A stretch of 64,000 nt of DNA from RCIO01 sp964629765 (lineage in GTDB: Bacteria > Pseudomonadota > Alphaproteobacteria > Rhizobiales > Rhizobiaceae): contig CAZVTK010000008.1 in assembly GCA_964629765.1 (NCBI GenBank), positions 1-64,000 of the forward strand, in the 5' to 3' direction. Every line of letters begins with the position of its first letter. Within the stretch, counting starts at the first letter, position 1. The position numbers were made by a program, and so were the translations under genes. The notes under the pieces are model-generated. The model made no database searches. It saw only the letters and a program-made list of their open reading frames with translations, and had not been told where the DNA came from. This document shows positions 16,428 to 26,034 of the stretch, piece after piece.

Positions 16428-17150
16428 TCACAGGATCGTCCGCGGCGCCAGTTCTTCACTGCGCTTGCCGTTCCTGATCGAGGGAAGAGTGACCTCGAGC
16501 CAGGCGCCCAGCCTCGCGAGCGGATAGGACATCGAAAAATAGATCACGGCGATGGTGCCGAAGACGAGGAAGGCCGAGAACCCGGCATTGTTGAGTTCCT
16601 TGCCGCGGAAGGTCAGCTCGAATATCCCGACATGGGACACCAGGGCCGTATCCTTGATGAAGCCGACCATGAAGATGATCGACGGCGGGATGATCACGGG
16701 CATAGACTGCGGAATGATGATGTATCTCAGCGTCTGCCAGCGCGTGAAATTCATCGCCGTGGCGGCCTCGATCTGCTGGCGGGCGATGGACTCGAACCCC
16801 GCGCGGATGATCTCGGCCGTATAGGCCGACGCGTAGAGGCAGATGGCGATCACCCCGACCGTGAAGAGAGACGTGTCCCTCTTCACGGCCTGGATGAAGA
16901 AAAGAACGAGATAGGTCACCACCAGGAACGGAATGCGGCGGAAGCATTCAACATAGCAGATGGCGAGAAACCGCATCGGAAACGCCAGCCAGCCCGGCGT
17001 CTGCCGCGCCAGGACGAACAGGAAAGCGAAGAAGAACCCCAGCAGGCACCCGACGAAGGTCAAGGCCAGCGTCATTCCGGCAGCTTCGGCGAGCAGGTAC
17101 AGATTGCCCGAAGAAAAGAACCTCGGCAGCTCACTGATGATCTTTTCCAC
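16428..17150 (-). CDS. Polar amino-acid-type ABC transporter permease (second)
   Basis: About 240 residues with five hydrophobic segments and the permease EAA-type loop (EAATAMNFTRWQTLRYIIIP). The start is ambiguous: GTG at 17150 (VEKIISELPRFF) or TTG at 17156, which would overlap the stop of the upstream permease in a TTGA arrangement. An AAGG lies 10 nt upstream of GTG and 4 nt upstream of TTG. It pairs with the permease at 17153-17830 to form the heterodimeric channel. Confidence 0.9.
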   Translation of the reverse strand: MEKIISELPRFFSSGNLYLLAEAAGMTLALTFVGCLLGFFFAFLFVLARQTPGWLAFPMRFLAICYVECFRRIPFLVVTYLVLFFIQAVKRDTSLFTVGVIAICLYASAYTAEIIRAGFESIARQQIEAATAMNFTRWQTLRYIIIPQSMPVIIPPSIIFMVGFIKDTALVSHVGIFELTFRGKELNNAGFSAFLVFGTIAVIYFSMSYPLARLGAWLEVTLPSIRNGKRSEELAPRTIL

Positions 17151-17152
17151 GA

Positions 17153-17830
17153 TCAAAACACCTTGGCTTTGACACGAAAGGCCCAGCGGCCGAACAGCGC
17201 AAGCGAGAGGCTGGCCACGAAAGTGAGCACGACGTAGATGCCCGCCACCAGAACGAACATCTCGATCCAGCGATAGCTCTGGCTGGAGAGATTGATCGCC
17301 GTTCCGGTGAGCTCGTCGACTCCGAGGATGGCTCCCATCGACGTGCCCATCACCAGAATGGAAATGAAGGTGTTGGCGAGCGCCGGGTAGATCGTCTTCG
17401 CGATATGAGGCGCGACGATGAAGCGGATCCGCTGGGGAATCGACATCCCGAGCGTCTCGCCGGCCTCCATCTCGTTTCTCTGCACCGACACGAAGCCCGC
17501 GCGAATGATCTCCGTGAGATAGCCGCCGGCATTCAGCGTCAATCCCACAAGAACGCATGCGAAACTGCTTAAGAGAATGCCGACTTCCGCCAGGCCGTAG
17601 TATAAAAAGTAGATTATTACGAGGCCAGGCGTGTTGGTGAAGAAAATAACGTAGGCGTTCGCCACCCCGCGCAGGAAAGGGCCGCCGAATGTCTTGAGAG
17701 AGGCTGCGATTAGACCGATGAAAGCAGCACCCCAGAAGATGAGCAGGCCAAGCACGAACGTAAGGACGGCGCCCTTCAGCAATTCCGGCAGTTCAGCCAG
17801 CGCAGCGCCAAATTGAAATGTATATTGCAT
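17153..17830 (-). CDS. Polar amino-acid-type ABC transporter permease (first)
   Basis: 225 residues, five membrane segments and the EAA loop EAGETLGMSIPQRIRFIVAP. The sequence FFTNTPGLVIIYFLYYGL is typical of His/Glu/Gln/opine-type permeases. It directly precedes and overlaps the second permease gene. A 208-nt gap separates it from the binding-protein gene upstream, with no gene in it. Confidence 0.9.
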   Translation of the reverse strand: MQYTFQFGAALAELPELLKGAVLTFVLGLLIFWGAAFIGLIAASLKTFGGPFLRGVANAYVIFFTNTPGLVIIYFLYYGLAEVGILLSSFACVLVGLTLNAGGYLTEIIRAGFVSVQRNEMEAGETLGMSIPQRIRFIVAPHIAKTIYPALANTFISILVMGTSMGAILGVDELTGTAINLSSQSYRWIEMFVLVAGIYVVLTFVASLSLALFGRWAFRVKAKVF

Positions 17831-18038
17831 CTTGTCAGCTCAGCAACGGTCTTTGGAGAACACGGTAGTCTTCGTCATATGAATACAGATACGATCGCTG
17901 CCCGCCATCGTCGCGGACTGAGCTGCATGACAAAGAAACGAACCCGCTCGCATTGCGCGGCATCAACAAGGTTTCGAGCGAGCGATGCCGCCCGCCCGAA
18001 ACCGACGTCGCTACGACGCCGAGAACCCTGTCGAGCCC

Positions 18039-18842
18039 CTAGAAATAGGGCGTCGGGGTGACCTTGACCAGCATCGGCGAGGCGAACCAGTGCTCCCACC
18101 TTTCATTGACGTACTCGGTGGAATGCAGGTTGTAGAGGATGATGTTGAGCGCATCCCGCAGCGGATAGTTGCCGCGGCCGACGCCGATAGCATCGTAGGT
18201 TACCTGGATCGGCTCGGGCAGAATCTTCCACTTCACGTCCGTATAGTTCTTGGCCTGCGGCATGACGAACGAATAGATGCCTACGATCGCGTGGGCCCTG
18301 CCCTGCGCCACCTGTCTGACCGAGTCGGCAGTGGTATCGACCAGCGCCAATTTGGCAAGCGGCAGGTTCTTCTGGAGCCACTCGGTCTGCCAGTTTCCGC
18401 GCATGTCCGATATGGTATATTTCGGATCGTTCAGGTCTCTCCAGCTCGTGATGTCGACGTCCTCTCTCGTCAGCACGCCCTGCACCTCGGTATGCAGAGG
18501 CACCGTGTATTCGATGAGCTGCGCGCGCGCCGGCGTCCGGGTGAGGGCGCCGAGCATGATGTCGATCCGGTCCGCCACGAGGAGCGGAACGCGCTGCGGC
18601 GACTCGACCGGCACCCATTCGGGCTTCACCTTCAGGGCCTCGGCGATCCGGTTGGCGATATCGACGTCGAATCCCTCGAATTCGCCATTGGCATTGCGCG
18701 AACTGAAGGGCGGGAAGTTCGGCTGGATGCCGACGCGGATCACGCCTTCCTTGATGATGTCGTCGAGAGATCTGGCATCGGCGGCACCGGCGATCCCGAT
18801 CACCGCAGCCATGACCAATAGGTATCGGCTCCACATCGTCAT
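18039..18842 (-). CDS. ABC transporter substrate-binding protein, amino-acid family (SBP_bac_3)
   Basis: 267 residues. A short Sec signal (about 23 residues, ending ADA) is followed by IIKEGVIRVGIQPNFPPFS, FEGFDVDIANRIAEAL and DIMLGALTRTPARAQLI, the standard type 3 binding-protein motifs. The Arg and Asp that bind the alpha-amino/carboxyl groups in this family appear conserved in the TRTPAR region. It is the first gene of the transporter operon. The ligand could be a polar amino acid or an opine-like compound. Confidence 0.92.
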   Translation of the reverse strand: MTMWSRYLLVMAAVIGIAGAADARSLDDIIKEGVIRVGIQPNFPPFSSRNANGEFEGFDVDIANRIAEALKVKPEWVPVESPQRVPLLVADRIDIMLGALTRTPARAQLIEYTVPLHTEVQGVLTREDVDITSWRDLNDPKYTISDMRGNWQTEWLQKNLPLAKLALVDTTADSVRQVAQGRAHAIVGIYSFVMPQAKNYTDVKWKILPEPIQVTYDAIGVGRGNYPLRDALNIILYNLHSTEYVNERWEHWFASPMLVKVTPTPYF

Positions 18843-18991
18843 TTACTCCTTCCTTCGGATAACGTTGAAGATTTATGCAAAGAACTCAAGCGCGCCCGGA
18901 TCTGAACAGACTCCCCGTCGAAGCGCGCACAGAACCAAAATCCCAACCTTCCATCATTGGCGCAGCGTAACCGCGCCACGAGACAGAGCCA

Positions 18992-19390
18992 TTATTCGAG
19001 ATACTCGTCCGAGCCGGGCCGAAACGACGGACCGTTCATCACCAGATAGTCGACGTCGCCTTCCAGGCTGTAGATTGCGCCGCGCGGAATGAAGACGCTT
19101 TCGCCCGCGACGACACGCTCGGCAGGCGCGGTGCCGAGCACGAAATCGGCGCTTCCGGCGAGGATGTAGTACAGGCGATCGCTCTCGCTGCAACGGCTCA
19201 GGTCATGGCGCCCCCGCAGCGCGATCCATGTCATGCTCAGGCCTTCTCCGTGGCGATCGCGCCTGACGAGACGGCGGTAGGTCAGCTTGTGACGCACGCC
19301 CGCCTCCAGAGGAACCTCATCCGGCCGTATGATCTCGCATCCCTGCGTCAAACTCCCGGCACCTGAAGACGGACTGGACGGCTTTTCCAT
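18992..19390 (-). CDS. Cupin-domain protein
   Basis: 132 residues. The pattern LSMTWIALRGRHDLSRCSES, then YYILAGSADFVLG, then GESVFIPRGAIYSLEG, is a single small cupin barrel. The first histidine motif is incomplete (only one His, in GRHDL), so metal binding may be altered. It precedes the transporter operon by about 150 nt on the same strand and could be an isomerase, dioxygenase-like enzyme or effector binder. Confidence 0.75.
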   Translation of the reverse strand: MEKPSSPSSGAGSLTQGCEIIRPDEVPLEAGVRHKLTYRRLVRRDRHGEGLSMTWIALRGRHDLSRCSESDRLYYILAGSADFVLGTAPAERVVAGESVFIPRGAIYSLEGDVDYLVMNGPSFRPGSDEYLE

Positions 19391-19839
19391 ATTCTACTTT
19401 CCTGAGCAGGCAGTTTGCAGCGAACAATTTGAAGAAAACTTCGGGCGGGCTCCAAGTCCCTCATCGGCATCGCGACAAGTTGAACGCCGGATATGAGAAG
19501 ATCATGATCATCCGTCGTTTGGGTGTCAAGCAGTTTGTGCGCTTAGCTAATTTTTGTTCGCAAGGCATGATGTACGGGGCCCGGCCCATGCGTTTTCATC
19601 GGCGCAAACCCGGCAAAAAAGCTCCACGGAAGCCGCAAGCCGTGCGAGCTACGGGATTTGAGCATCGGCTACCGATCGAAACTGCGCAACAGCGAAATTT
19701 CTCGATTTCGCACCGATGTTCGCATTTTTCTTGCCTCCCGCCGCACGCTGTAGGATGAATATTCGCGCGCTCCCGTCGGCGATGCCGCCTGCGGTGGACA
19801 CCCCTTCCATCAGTTGCTTGCACGAGGAAATCGCTCGCC
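19391..19839. promoter_or_regulatory. 449-bp divergent intergenic region with a 7-bp palindrome
   Basis: No credible gene. It separates the leftward cupin/transporter unit from the rightward SDR and must carry both promoters. A GCGAAAT-N6-ATTTCGC inverted repeat at 19692-19711 is a candidate operator. The region is less GC-rich than its neighbours. Confidence 0.4.
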
Positions 19840-20613
19840 ATGAGACTTGAAGACAGAGTTGCCATAGTTACTGGCGGCGCGCGTGGTATTGGCCATGCCA
19901 TCGCGAACGGTTTGGTCGGCGAAGGCGCCAAGGTTGTTATCGTCGATCTTCGGATCGAGCTGGCGCAAAAGGCCGTTGCCGATATCGAGGCGCGAGGCGG
20001 CCGCGCCCTGGCGATCGAGGCGGACGTCTCCAATCTCGCCGAACTCGACAGGATGGTCGAGAAGACCCTGTCACATTTTTCGAGGCTCGATATTCTTTGC
20101 AACAATGCGGGGATCGGCGGAGGTGTCGGCGATATATTTGCCTATACGGAGGAGGACTGGGACCGCATCATCTCGGTCAACCTGAAGTCGGCTTTCTTCG
20201 CGTCGCAGAAAGTAGCCCGCGTCATGAAGGATTCGGGCCGCGGGGGCGCCATTCTCAACGTGTCCTCGACGTCGGCCTTTATCGCGTCCAGCCGCCCGAC
20301 CGTCCCCTACGATATATCGAAGGCCGGAATTCGCCAGATGACGGTGTCGCTCGCGGCACACCTCGTCGACTATCAGATTCGCGTCAATGCCATCGCTCCG
20401 GGCACGATCGAGACCGATTTGAGCGTGAAGCCCGGCGACGATCTGGAAGAGCGTCGCCGGCGGCTTGAAAAGCGCGCGCGCGAACGCATTCCCATGAAGC
20501 GCATCGGCCGGCCCGACGATCTCGCCGGCGCGGCCACGTTCCTGTGTTCGGACGACGCCGCCTACATCACCGGCCAGACGGTGGTGGTGGACGGGGGCAT
20601 CCTGCTCGTCTGA
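19840..20613 (+). CDS. Short-chain dehydrogenase/reductase, classical type
   Basis: 257 residues with TGGARGIGHA near the N-terminus, CNNAGIGGG, catalytic Ser in SSTSAF and YDISK, PGTIETDL, and the terminal GQTVVVDGG. It is a single-gene transcription unit on the plus strand, convergent with the oxidase gene and separated from it by a strong hairpin. It likely oxidises a secondary alcohol using NAD(P); the substrate is unknown. Confidence 0.9.
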   Translation: MRLEDRVAIVTGGARGIGHAIANGLVGEGAKVVIVDLRIELAQKAVADIEARGGRALAIEADVSNLAELDRMVEKTLSHFSRLDILCNNAGIGGGVGDIFAYTEEDWDRIISVNLKSAFFASQKVARVMKDSGRGGAILNVSSTSAFIASSRPTVPYDISKAGIRQMTVSLAAHLVDYQIRVNAIAPGTIETDLSVKPGDDLEERRRRLEKRARERIPMKRIGRPDDLAGAATFLCSDDAAYITGQTVVVDGGILLV

Positions 20614-20660
20614 CGCGCCTTGCCCGTCGGCCTCCGGCTTCGGAGCACGGGATTATCGCA

Positions 20661-20730
20661 GATTGAGCGGGAGGCGATTTCTGCCTCGATGCCTTGCATC
20701 GAGGCAGCGGCCCGACCCTCCCGCTCGATC
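20661..20730. terminator. Nested double hairpin between convergent genes (bidirectional terminator)
   Basis: An outer 14-bp stem with one G-U pair (arms 20661-20674 and 20717-20730) encloses an inner perfect 11-bp stem (CTGCCTCGATG, loop CCTTG, arms 20681-20691 and 20697-20707). It is located exactly between two convergent stops. Confidence 0.65.
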
Positions 20731-20757
20731 GTCCGTCCCCACTCGACGACGGCCGGG

Positions 20758-22431
20758 TCAGCTCCGCTCGTCGAGCGCCTCCTGCGCGGCGACCAGCGCT
20801 GAAAGGGCGATCGGCTTGATCGGAACGCGCGGAGCGAAATAGCTCATGTCGTCGATGGTCCCGCCCCGCGCCTCGGCAAGCAGCCTGACGGCAGCCGGGC
20901 CGCAATAACGCCCCTGGCAGCGCCCCATTCCAACGCGCGTCGCGCGTTTCATCGTGCCGACATGGGTCGGATCGGCCTCCATCGAGCGCCGCAGAACGCC
21001 CGCCGTGATTTCCTCGCAGCGGCAGACGATCGTGTCGTCGGCGATCATCGAAGGCGAGCGGGGAGCAGGGCGATAGAGCTTCCACAGGCGCGCCTGGAAC
21101 GCACGATGGGACCTGAGCTCGCGACGATCGACCCTGTCGGCGGCAACCTTGCCGTGCCCTGCGGCGGCCGCGGCGGCCCTGCCCGCGATGCGGCCTTCGA
21201 CGCGCGCGGCCGGCGCGCCGCCGAGCCCCGCACAGTCGCCGGCGGCAAAGACGTTCGCGACGCTCGTTGCCATTGCCTCGTCGCGCAGGCAGCGAAGATG
21301 CCCGAAAGCCGGATCGTAGCGCATTTCGGCGCCGAGTAGCCGAAGGATCTCGTTCTGCGGCTCGAAACCCTCGTTCATGCACAGCGCATCGACGGACACC
21401 GCCGTCTCGCGCCCCGTGCCGTCCGCGAAACAGGCGCGAAGGGCGTCGCCGTCCTTTTCCACGCGCTGAAGGCTGGTGCCGAACCGCACCTTGACGCCCC
21501 CGGCCGCGAGGCTGAACAGCATCGCCAGTCCCTTGACGGCCAGCGCCGGCCCCGCGGTCAGCAGCGCCAGCCCGGCAAGCGGCTGCACAAACGGCGACCC
21601 GGCCGCCTCGGCGACGACGACGACGTCCGCTCCGCCGCGCGCGAGCTCGCTCGCGACCTGAAGGTTCAGGGGGCCGGAGCCGCAGATCGCGACCCGCTTT
21701 CCCGCAAGGCTGCGATAGCTGCGCCAGAGCGTCTGGGCGGCGCCCGTGGTCATCACGCCCGGCAAGGTCCAGCCGGGCACCATGCGCGGCCGCTCATAGG
21801 CGCCGGTCGCGACGATCAGCGTCCGGGGCCTTGCAACGAGCGCGCCGTCGCCGACGGCGGCCATCAGGATCGGGCCGTCGAACGCACCCCAGACCTCGGC
21901 GCCCCTGACGATCTCCACACCGGCGGCTTCGGCCCGGCGAAGCAGTTCCGCCCCGTCGGCCTGCTGGTCGTCGAGCGGCCCCTCGCCGGTGGCCGTCTGC
22001 TTGTAGAACTGGCCGCCGCCGACCTTGCGTTCGTCGAGCACGACCACCGAGGCACCGGCCGCGGCCGCCTCGATCGCAGCGCTCAGGCCCCCGGCCCCGC
22101 CGCCGACGATCAGCACGTCGGGCGCGATCCGGCGCGCGGCGCCCGCTTTCGCGGCCGGCCCCTCGCCGAGCGTCGCAAGCGCCGCCTGCTTCGAGACGGC
22201 AAGCCCGTCGCGGACGGTGGTCATGCAGGCGCGCTGGTTCGGCAGCCCGTCCACCGTCACCAGGCAGTCCTGACAGACGCCCATGCCGCAGAAAATTCCG
22301 CGATCGCCCCCCTTCACGGTCTCGCGCAAGGCGCGTTCGCCGGCATCGGCAAGGGCGGCCGCCACGCTCTGGCCGGGACGGGCGGAAACCGGGCGGCCGT
22401 CGAAGCGGAAGGAAATCGTCTCACTTGCCAT
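20758..22431 (-). CDS. FAD/NAD(P)-dependent oxidoreductase with two fused [2Fe-2S] sites (opine/sarcosine oxidase alpha-like)
   Basis: 557 residues. The N-terminal 90 residues form a ferredoxin-like domain with Cys 48, 53, 56 and 69 (FCGMGVCQDCLV context). A two-dinucleotide-binding flavoprotein core follows, with LIVGGGAGGLSAAIEA from about residue 98, ATGAYERP, ICGSGPLNLQVA and AAGDCAGLGG. The C-terminus carries a BFD-like [2Fe-2S] site with Cys 470, 472, 505 and 510 (CRCEEIT, then GRCQGRYC). This combination resembles opine oxidase subunit A, hydrogen cyanide synthase HcnAB and sarcosine oxidase alpha, where the small ferredoxin part is often separate. It overlaps the next gene by 11 bp. 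A DAO-like beta partner may be the FAD protein at 30918-32066 (inference). Confidence 0.88.
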   Translation of the reverse strand: MASETISFRFDGRPVSARPGQSVAAALADAGERALRETVKGGDRGIFCGMGVCQDCLVTVDGLPNQRACMTTVRDGLAVSKQAALATLGEGPAAKAGAARRIAPDVLIVGGGAGGLSAAIEAAAAGASVVVLDERKVGGGQFYKQTATGEGPLDDQQADGAELLRRAEAAGVEIVRGAEVWGAFDGPILMAAVGDGALVARPRTLIVATGAYERPRMVPGWTLPGVMTTGAAQTLWRSYRSLAGKRVAICGSGPLNLQVASELARGGADVVVVAEAAGSPFVQPLAGLALLTAGPALAVKGLAMLFSLAAGGVKVRFGTSLQRVEKDGDALRACFADGTGRETAVSVDALCMNEGFEPQNEILRLLGAEMRYDPAFGHLRCLRDEAMATSVANVFAAGDCAGLGGAPAARVEGRIAGRAAAAAAGHGKVAADRVDRRELRSHRAFQARLWKLYRPAPRSPSMIADDTIVCRCEEITAGVLRRSMEADPTHVGTMKRATRVGMGRCQGRYCGPAAVRLLAEARGGTIDDMSYFAPRVPIKPIALSALVAAQEALDERS

Positions 22432-23362
22432 CGGCATCCCCGTAGAGCCGGTCGCGGAAGGCGACGAGCGCCGCGACGGCGCGCACGCGCCAGGCGGCGC
22501 GCGAGGGCAGCGCGTCGAGCGGCAAGGCCCGGCGGCGTTGCTCGTCCACCGCGCCGACGAGCGCGTCGCTCCAGGCCGCATTGGTTTCGCCGCGCTCCTC
22601 GCCCATCGCCTTGTAGGCAGGGCCCATTCGGGCGGCATGGGCACGGATGCCCCCCGGCGTGTTGAGCTCCGCGGTCTCGAAAGGCCCGGACAGCGCCCAT
22701 CGCGGCCCGAGGCCGAGCCGCATCACCGCCTCGACGCCGGCGACATCGACGATCCCGTCCCCCACCAGGCGATAGGCTTCGCGCAGGACCGCGCCCTGGA
22801 GCCGGTTGAGCACGAAGCCCTCGATCTCCCGCGAGAGGGCCACGGCCTCGAAACCGGCTTCGGCAAAGCACGCACGCGCCTTCGACAGGGTGTTGGCGGA
22901 GGTGCCCGGCGCCGGGACGAGCTCGATCAGCCGCAGGACGGATGGCGGGTTGACGGGATGGGCGACCAGGCACCGGCGCTGGGCCTCGTGGTCGGTCACG
23001 ATGCGCGACATCGGGATCGCGGAGGATGCCGTGGCAAGCACCGTATCGTGGCCTGCCCCGGCCAGCAGGCCGGCGAAGATCTCCCGTTTGAGCTCCAGCC
23101 TTTCGGGGCCGCATTCGATGACGAGGTCGGCGGAACCCAGTGCCGGGGCGGCGTCCGGGAGGATGACGACGGAGCCGCCGCGATTGTTCCGAAGGCCCGC
23201 GGCCTCGATCGCCGCGAGCTGCGCCGCAATTCCGGCCTGCGCCGCCGCGCGGCGCGTTTCGTCGGGTTCGGCGAGCGCGACGGCATGCCCGCGGTCGCTG
23301 AAAGCCGCGGCGAAGGACAGGCCGATGGACCCCGCGCCGAGGAAAACGACATTGCGTACCAA
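22421..23362 (-). CDS. 3-hydroxyacyl-CoA dehydrogenase family protein (lambda-crystallin / L-gulonate dehydrogenase-like)
   Basis: 313 residues. N-terminal Rossmann motif GAGSIGLSFAAAF, a central DLVIECGPERLELKREIF, SSAIPMS and AHPVNPP, then a helical C-terminal domain with EGFVLNRLQGA. The TTG start at 23362 is favoured because AAGGAGGAAG at 23365-23374 sits just upstream; the in-frame ATG at 23380 has no ribosome site and would place that purine run inside the gene. Family members oxidise hydroxyacyl-CoA or sugar acids such as gulonate or carnitine. Immediately followed by the FeS oxidoreductase, so they probably act in one pathway. Confidence 0.87.
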   Translation of the reverse strand: MVRNVVFLGAGSIGLSFAAAFSDRGHAVALAEPDETRRAAAQAGIAAQLAAIEAAGLRNNRGGSVVILPDAAPALGSADLVIECGPERLELKREIFAGLLAGAGHDTVLATASSAIPMSRIVTDHEAQRRCLVAHPVNPPSVLRLIELVPAPGTSANTLSKARACFAEAGFEAVALSREIEGFVLNRLQGAVLREAYRLVGDGIVDVAGVEAVMRLGLGPRWALSGPFETAELNTPGGIRAHAARMGPAYKAMGEERGETNAAWSDALVGAVDEQRRRALPLDALPSRAAWRVRAVAALVAFRDRLYGDADGK

Positions 23363-23613
23363 AACTTCCTCCTTACCCATGTCGGGCACTCGCGCAGGTT
23401 CACATAACGAACAGTTGTACGCAACTGGATCATGAGGAATGGCGGAGCAAAAGCAGGGCCTGCGGGGTGGGGACCGAACGTCGGCTCCCCGCCGCGGAAC
23501 TTGCGGAACGCCGCTCCGCGGCTGCGCCCACGCGCACGGAATCGAGCGGGATGGCAGTTGCTGCTGAATCGGCGATATGCTTAGTGATGACGCGCCGTGC
23601 AGGGAGAGAAACT

Positions 23614-24423
23614 TTGCCCAGAAGATCGAAATCAAGCGAAGAGGCCCAGAAGCCTGCCACGCTTGAAGCGAATCGCGACTATGTATCGTCTTTCGCGCGC
23701 GGACTTGAAGTCATTCGGGCCTTTACCCGGACGAGGCCGAGGATGACGCTGAGCGCCGTTGCTGAAGAAGCTGGAATGAACCGCGCTGCTGCGCGCCGGT
23801 TCCTGCTGACACTGGTCGAGGATGGTTACGCTTCTGTTGACGGCAAGATTTTCAGCCTCAAGCCCAAGATACTCGAACTTGGCTTCTCGGCGCTTGCTGC
23901 ATTGAGTCTGACGGAGGTTGTTCAGCCAATTCTCGACGATCTGGCGGAGAAGCTGCAAGAATCGTGTTTCTGCGTCGTCCTGGACGGCGACTCGTCCGTC
24001 TACATAGCCGCGGCCAAGCCGCGCCGCGTCGTCAACATATCCATTGAACTTGGCAGCCGGGCGCCAGCTTATTGCATGTCTTCAGGTCGCATTCTGCTGT
24101 CCAGCCTGAGCCCGGAAGAACTCGACTCCGTATTGAGCAAGGCAAAGCTTGATCGGCTTACAGAAAATACGATCACCTCCAAGCAAAAGCTGCGTAATAT
24201 AATTCGTGAATCGCGAATAAAAGGCTACTCTCTGGTAGATCAAGAGTATGAGATGGGGCTCAGATCCATATCCGTACCGATATACAATACAAACAGATCG
24301 ATCATTGCGGCATTGAACGTCGCCTGCCCGAGCGCCCGGTATACAATCGAGGCCATGATGGAGAATATCCTGCCGTTCCTGCTGGAGAGCTCCAGCAGGA
24401 TCACGCTGTCCCTATCGCACTAG
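23614..24423 (+). CDS. IclR-family transcriptional regulator (PcaR/PobR-like)
   Basis: About 269 residues. Winged helix YVSSFARGLEVIRAFTRTRP with MNRAAARRFLLTL as recognition region, then the IclR ligand domain with QESCFCVVLDG and YCMSSGRILLSSL. The start is TTG 23614 supported by GGGAGAG; an ATG at 23587 is the alternative. It is divergent from the HCDH gene across a gap of about 250 bp and convergent with the aldehyde dehydrogenase, 40 bp away. Base composition is somewhat lower in GC near its 3' end than its neighbours. It probably controls the divergent oxidoreductase pair. Confidence 0.88.
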   Translation: MPRRSKSSEEAQKPATLEANRDYVSSFARGLEVIRAFTRTRPRMTLSAVAEEAGMNRAAARRFLLTLVEDGYASVDGKIFSLKPKILELGFSALAALSLTEVVQPILDDLAEKLQESCFCVVLDGDSSVYIAAAKPRRVVNISIELGSRAPAYCMSSGRILLSSLSPEELDSVLSKAKLDRLTENTITSKQKLRNIIRESRIKGYSLVDQEYEMGLRSISVPIYNTNRSIIAALNVACPSARYTIEAMMENILPFLLESSSRITLSLSH

Positions 24424-24463
24424 AATTGGCCCGTCGGATCCCCCCGATGGCTCCCGGCCTTTT

Positions 24464-25915
24464 CTAGAGCAGATCGCCGATGCAGGTGTATTTCGTCTCC
24501 AGATAGTCGTCGATGCCCTGCCAGGATCCTTCCTTGCCCAGGCCGGACTCCTTCAGGCCGCCGAACGGAACCTCCGGCATGACGATCAGCACCTCGTTGA
24601 TGCCGATCAGGCCGTATTCGAGCTTCTCCTGAAGCCGGAACGTGCGGCCGATGTCGCGCGTATAGGCATAGGCGGCAAGCCCGTATTCGGTGTCGTTGGC
24701 CGCCGCGATGGCCTCGTCCTCGGTCTCGAAACGATAGACGGGCGCGACGGGGCCGAAGATTTCCTCCGTCGAGACGCGCATGTCGCGGGTCGCGCCGGAA
24801 AGGATCGTCGGCTGGAAGAACAGCCCTCCCCGCTCGTGGCGTCTGCCGCCGGTCGCGACCGTGGCGCCCTTTTCGACGGCGTCCCCGATCAGCTCCTCCA
24901 TCTTCTCCATGGCGGCCGCATCGATCATCGGCCCCTGCTCGGCTCCCGCCTCGAAGCCCGGCGCGACGTTCAGCTTCGCGACCCGCTCGGAAAAGCGCCC
25001 GACGAAGCGGTCGTAGATGCCGGCCTGAACGAAGAGGCGGTTCGTGCAGATGCAGGTCTGGCCGGCATTGCGGAACTTGGCGACCAGCGCGCCGTCCACG
25101 GCCTTGTCGAGATTGGCGTCGTCGAAGACGATGAAGGGGGCATTGCCGCCGAGCTCCATCGAGACGCGCTTGATCGTGCCGGCCGCTTCGCGAAGCAACT
25201 GCTTTCCGATCGCGGTCGAGCCCGTGAAGGTGATCTTCTTCACCAGCGGATTGGCGGTAAGCTCGCCGCCGATCTCGCGGGCCGAGCCCGTCAGCACGTT
25301 GACCACGCCCTTCGGGAAACCCGCCTGTTCGGCAAGCAGCCCCCATACGAGGCCCGACAAGGGCGTGGCCGTCGCCGGCTTCACGACGACGGTGCAGCCG
25401 GCGGCGAGCGCCGGCCCGAGCTTGCGGGCGAGCATCGACGAGGGAAAGTTCCAAGGCGTGATGGCGGCCACGACGCCGACCGGATGGCGCGTGGTCATCA
25501 GCTTGCGGCCCTTGATCGGCGAAGGGATGACGGCGCCATCCGCGCGCCGCGCCTCCTCGGCGAACCACAGCACATAGCTGGCGGACGAGGCCACCTCGGC
25601 GCGCGCCTCGGCCAGCGGCTTGCCCTGCTCGGCGGTCAGGAGGGCCGCGAGCCCGTCCAGATTGTCCATGATCGCCTGATGCAGCTTGCGCATCAGGCCC
25701 ACGCGTTCGTTGAGCGCCATGCCTGCGAAGGCCGGGAACGCCTTGTGCGCGGCCTCGATGGCGCGGCGCGTCTCGGCCGCGCCCGCATTCGGGACCGTGG
25801 CGATGACCTTGCCGCTGGCCGGGTCGGTCACGTCGATCGTCTTGCCCGAATCCGCGCCGACCCACTGGCCGTCGATGAGGAGCCGTTCGCGAACCAGATG
25901 GGAATATTCAACCAC
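24464..25915 (-). CDS. NAD(P)-dependent aldehyde dehydrogenase (succinate-semialdehyde dehydrogenase-like)
   Basis: 483 residues, full length for the ALDH superfamily. It begins RLLIDGQWVGADSG and carries TPWNFPSSM, FTGSTAIGKQLL, the general base MELGGNAPFI and the nucleophile GQTCICTNR, with a C-terminal EVPFGGLKESGLG. The motif pattern is closest to GabD-type succinate-, glutarate- or ketoglutarate-semialdehyde dehydrogenases. The gene follows the class III aminotransferase on the same strand after 119 nt, a classic pair in which a transaminase makes a semialdehyde that this enzyme oxidises. Confidence 0.92.
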   Translation of the reverse strand: MVEYSHLVRERLLIDGQWVGADSGKTIDVTDPASGKVIATVPNAGAAETRRAIEAAHKAFPAFAGMALNERVGLMRKLHQAIMDNLDGLAALLTAEQGKPLAEARAEVASSASYVLWFAEEARRADGAVIPSPIKGRKLMTTRHPVGVVAAITPWNFPSSMLARKLGPALAAGCTVVVKPATATPLSGLVWGLLAEQAGFPKGVVNVLTGSAREIGGELTANPLVKKITFTGSTAIGKQLLREAAGTIKRVSMELGGNAPFIVFDDANLDKAVDGALVAKFRNAGQTCICTNRLFVQAGIYDRFVGRFSERVAKLNVAPGFEAGAEQGPMIDAAAMEKMEELIGDAVEKGATVATGGRRHERGGLFFQPTILSGATRDMRVSTEEIFGPVAPVYRFETEDEAIAAANDTEYGLAAYAYTRDIGRTFRLQEKLEYGLIGINEVLIVMPEVPFGGLKESGLGKEGSWQGIDDYLETKYTCIGDLL

Positions 25916-26034
25916 TCTTGCCTCCGGAAGACTTATGCGCAGGCGATCCCGACGCTGGGGTCAGGACCGGCGATGACGGGATGGAGGACGCATCGAAGGA
26001 TGCCGCCCTCCCGTTTCTCATACGCGCCTGGGAC

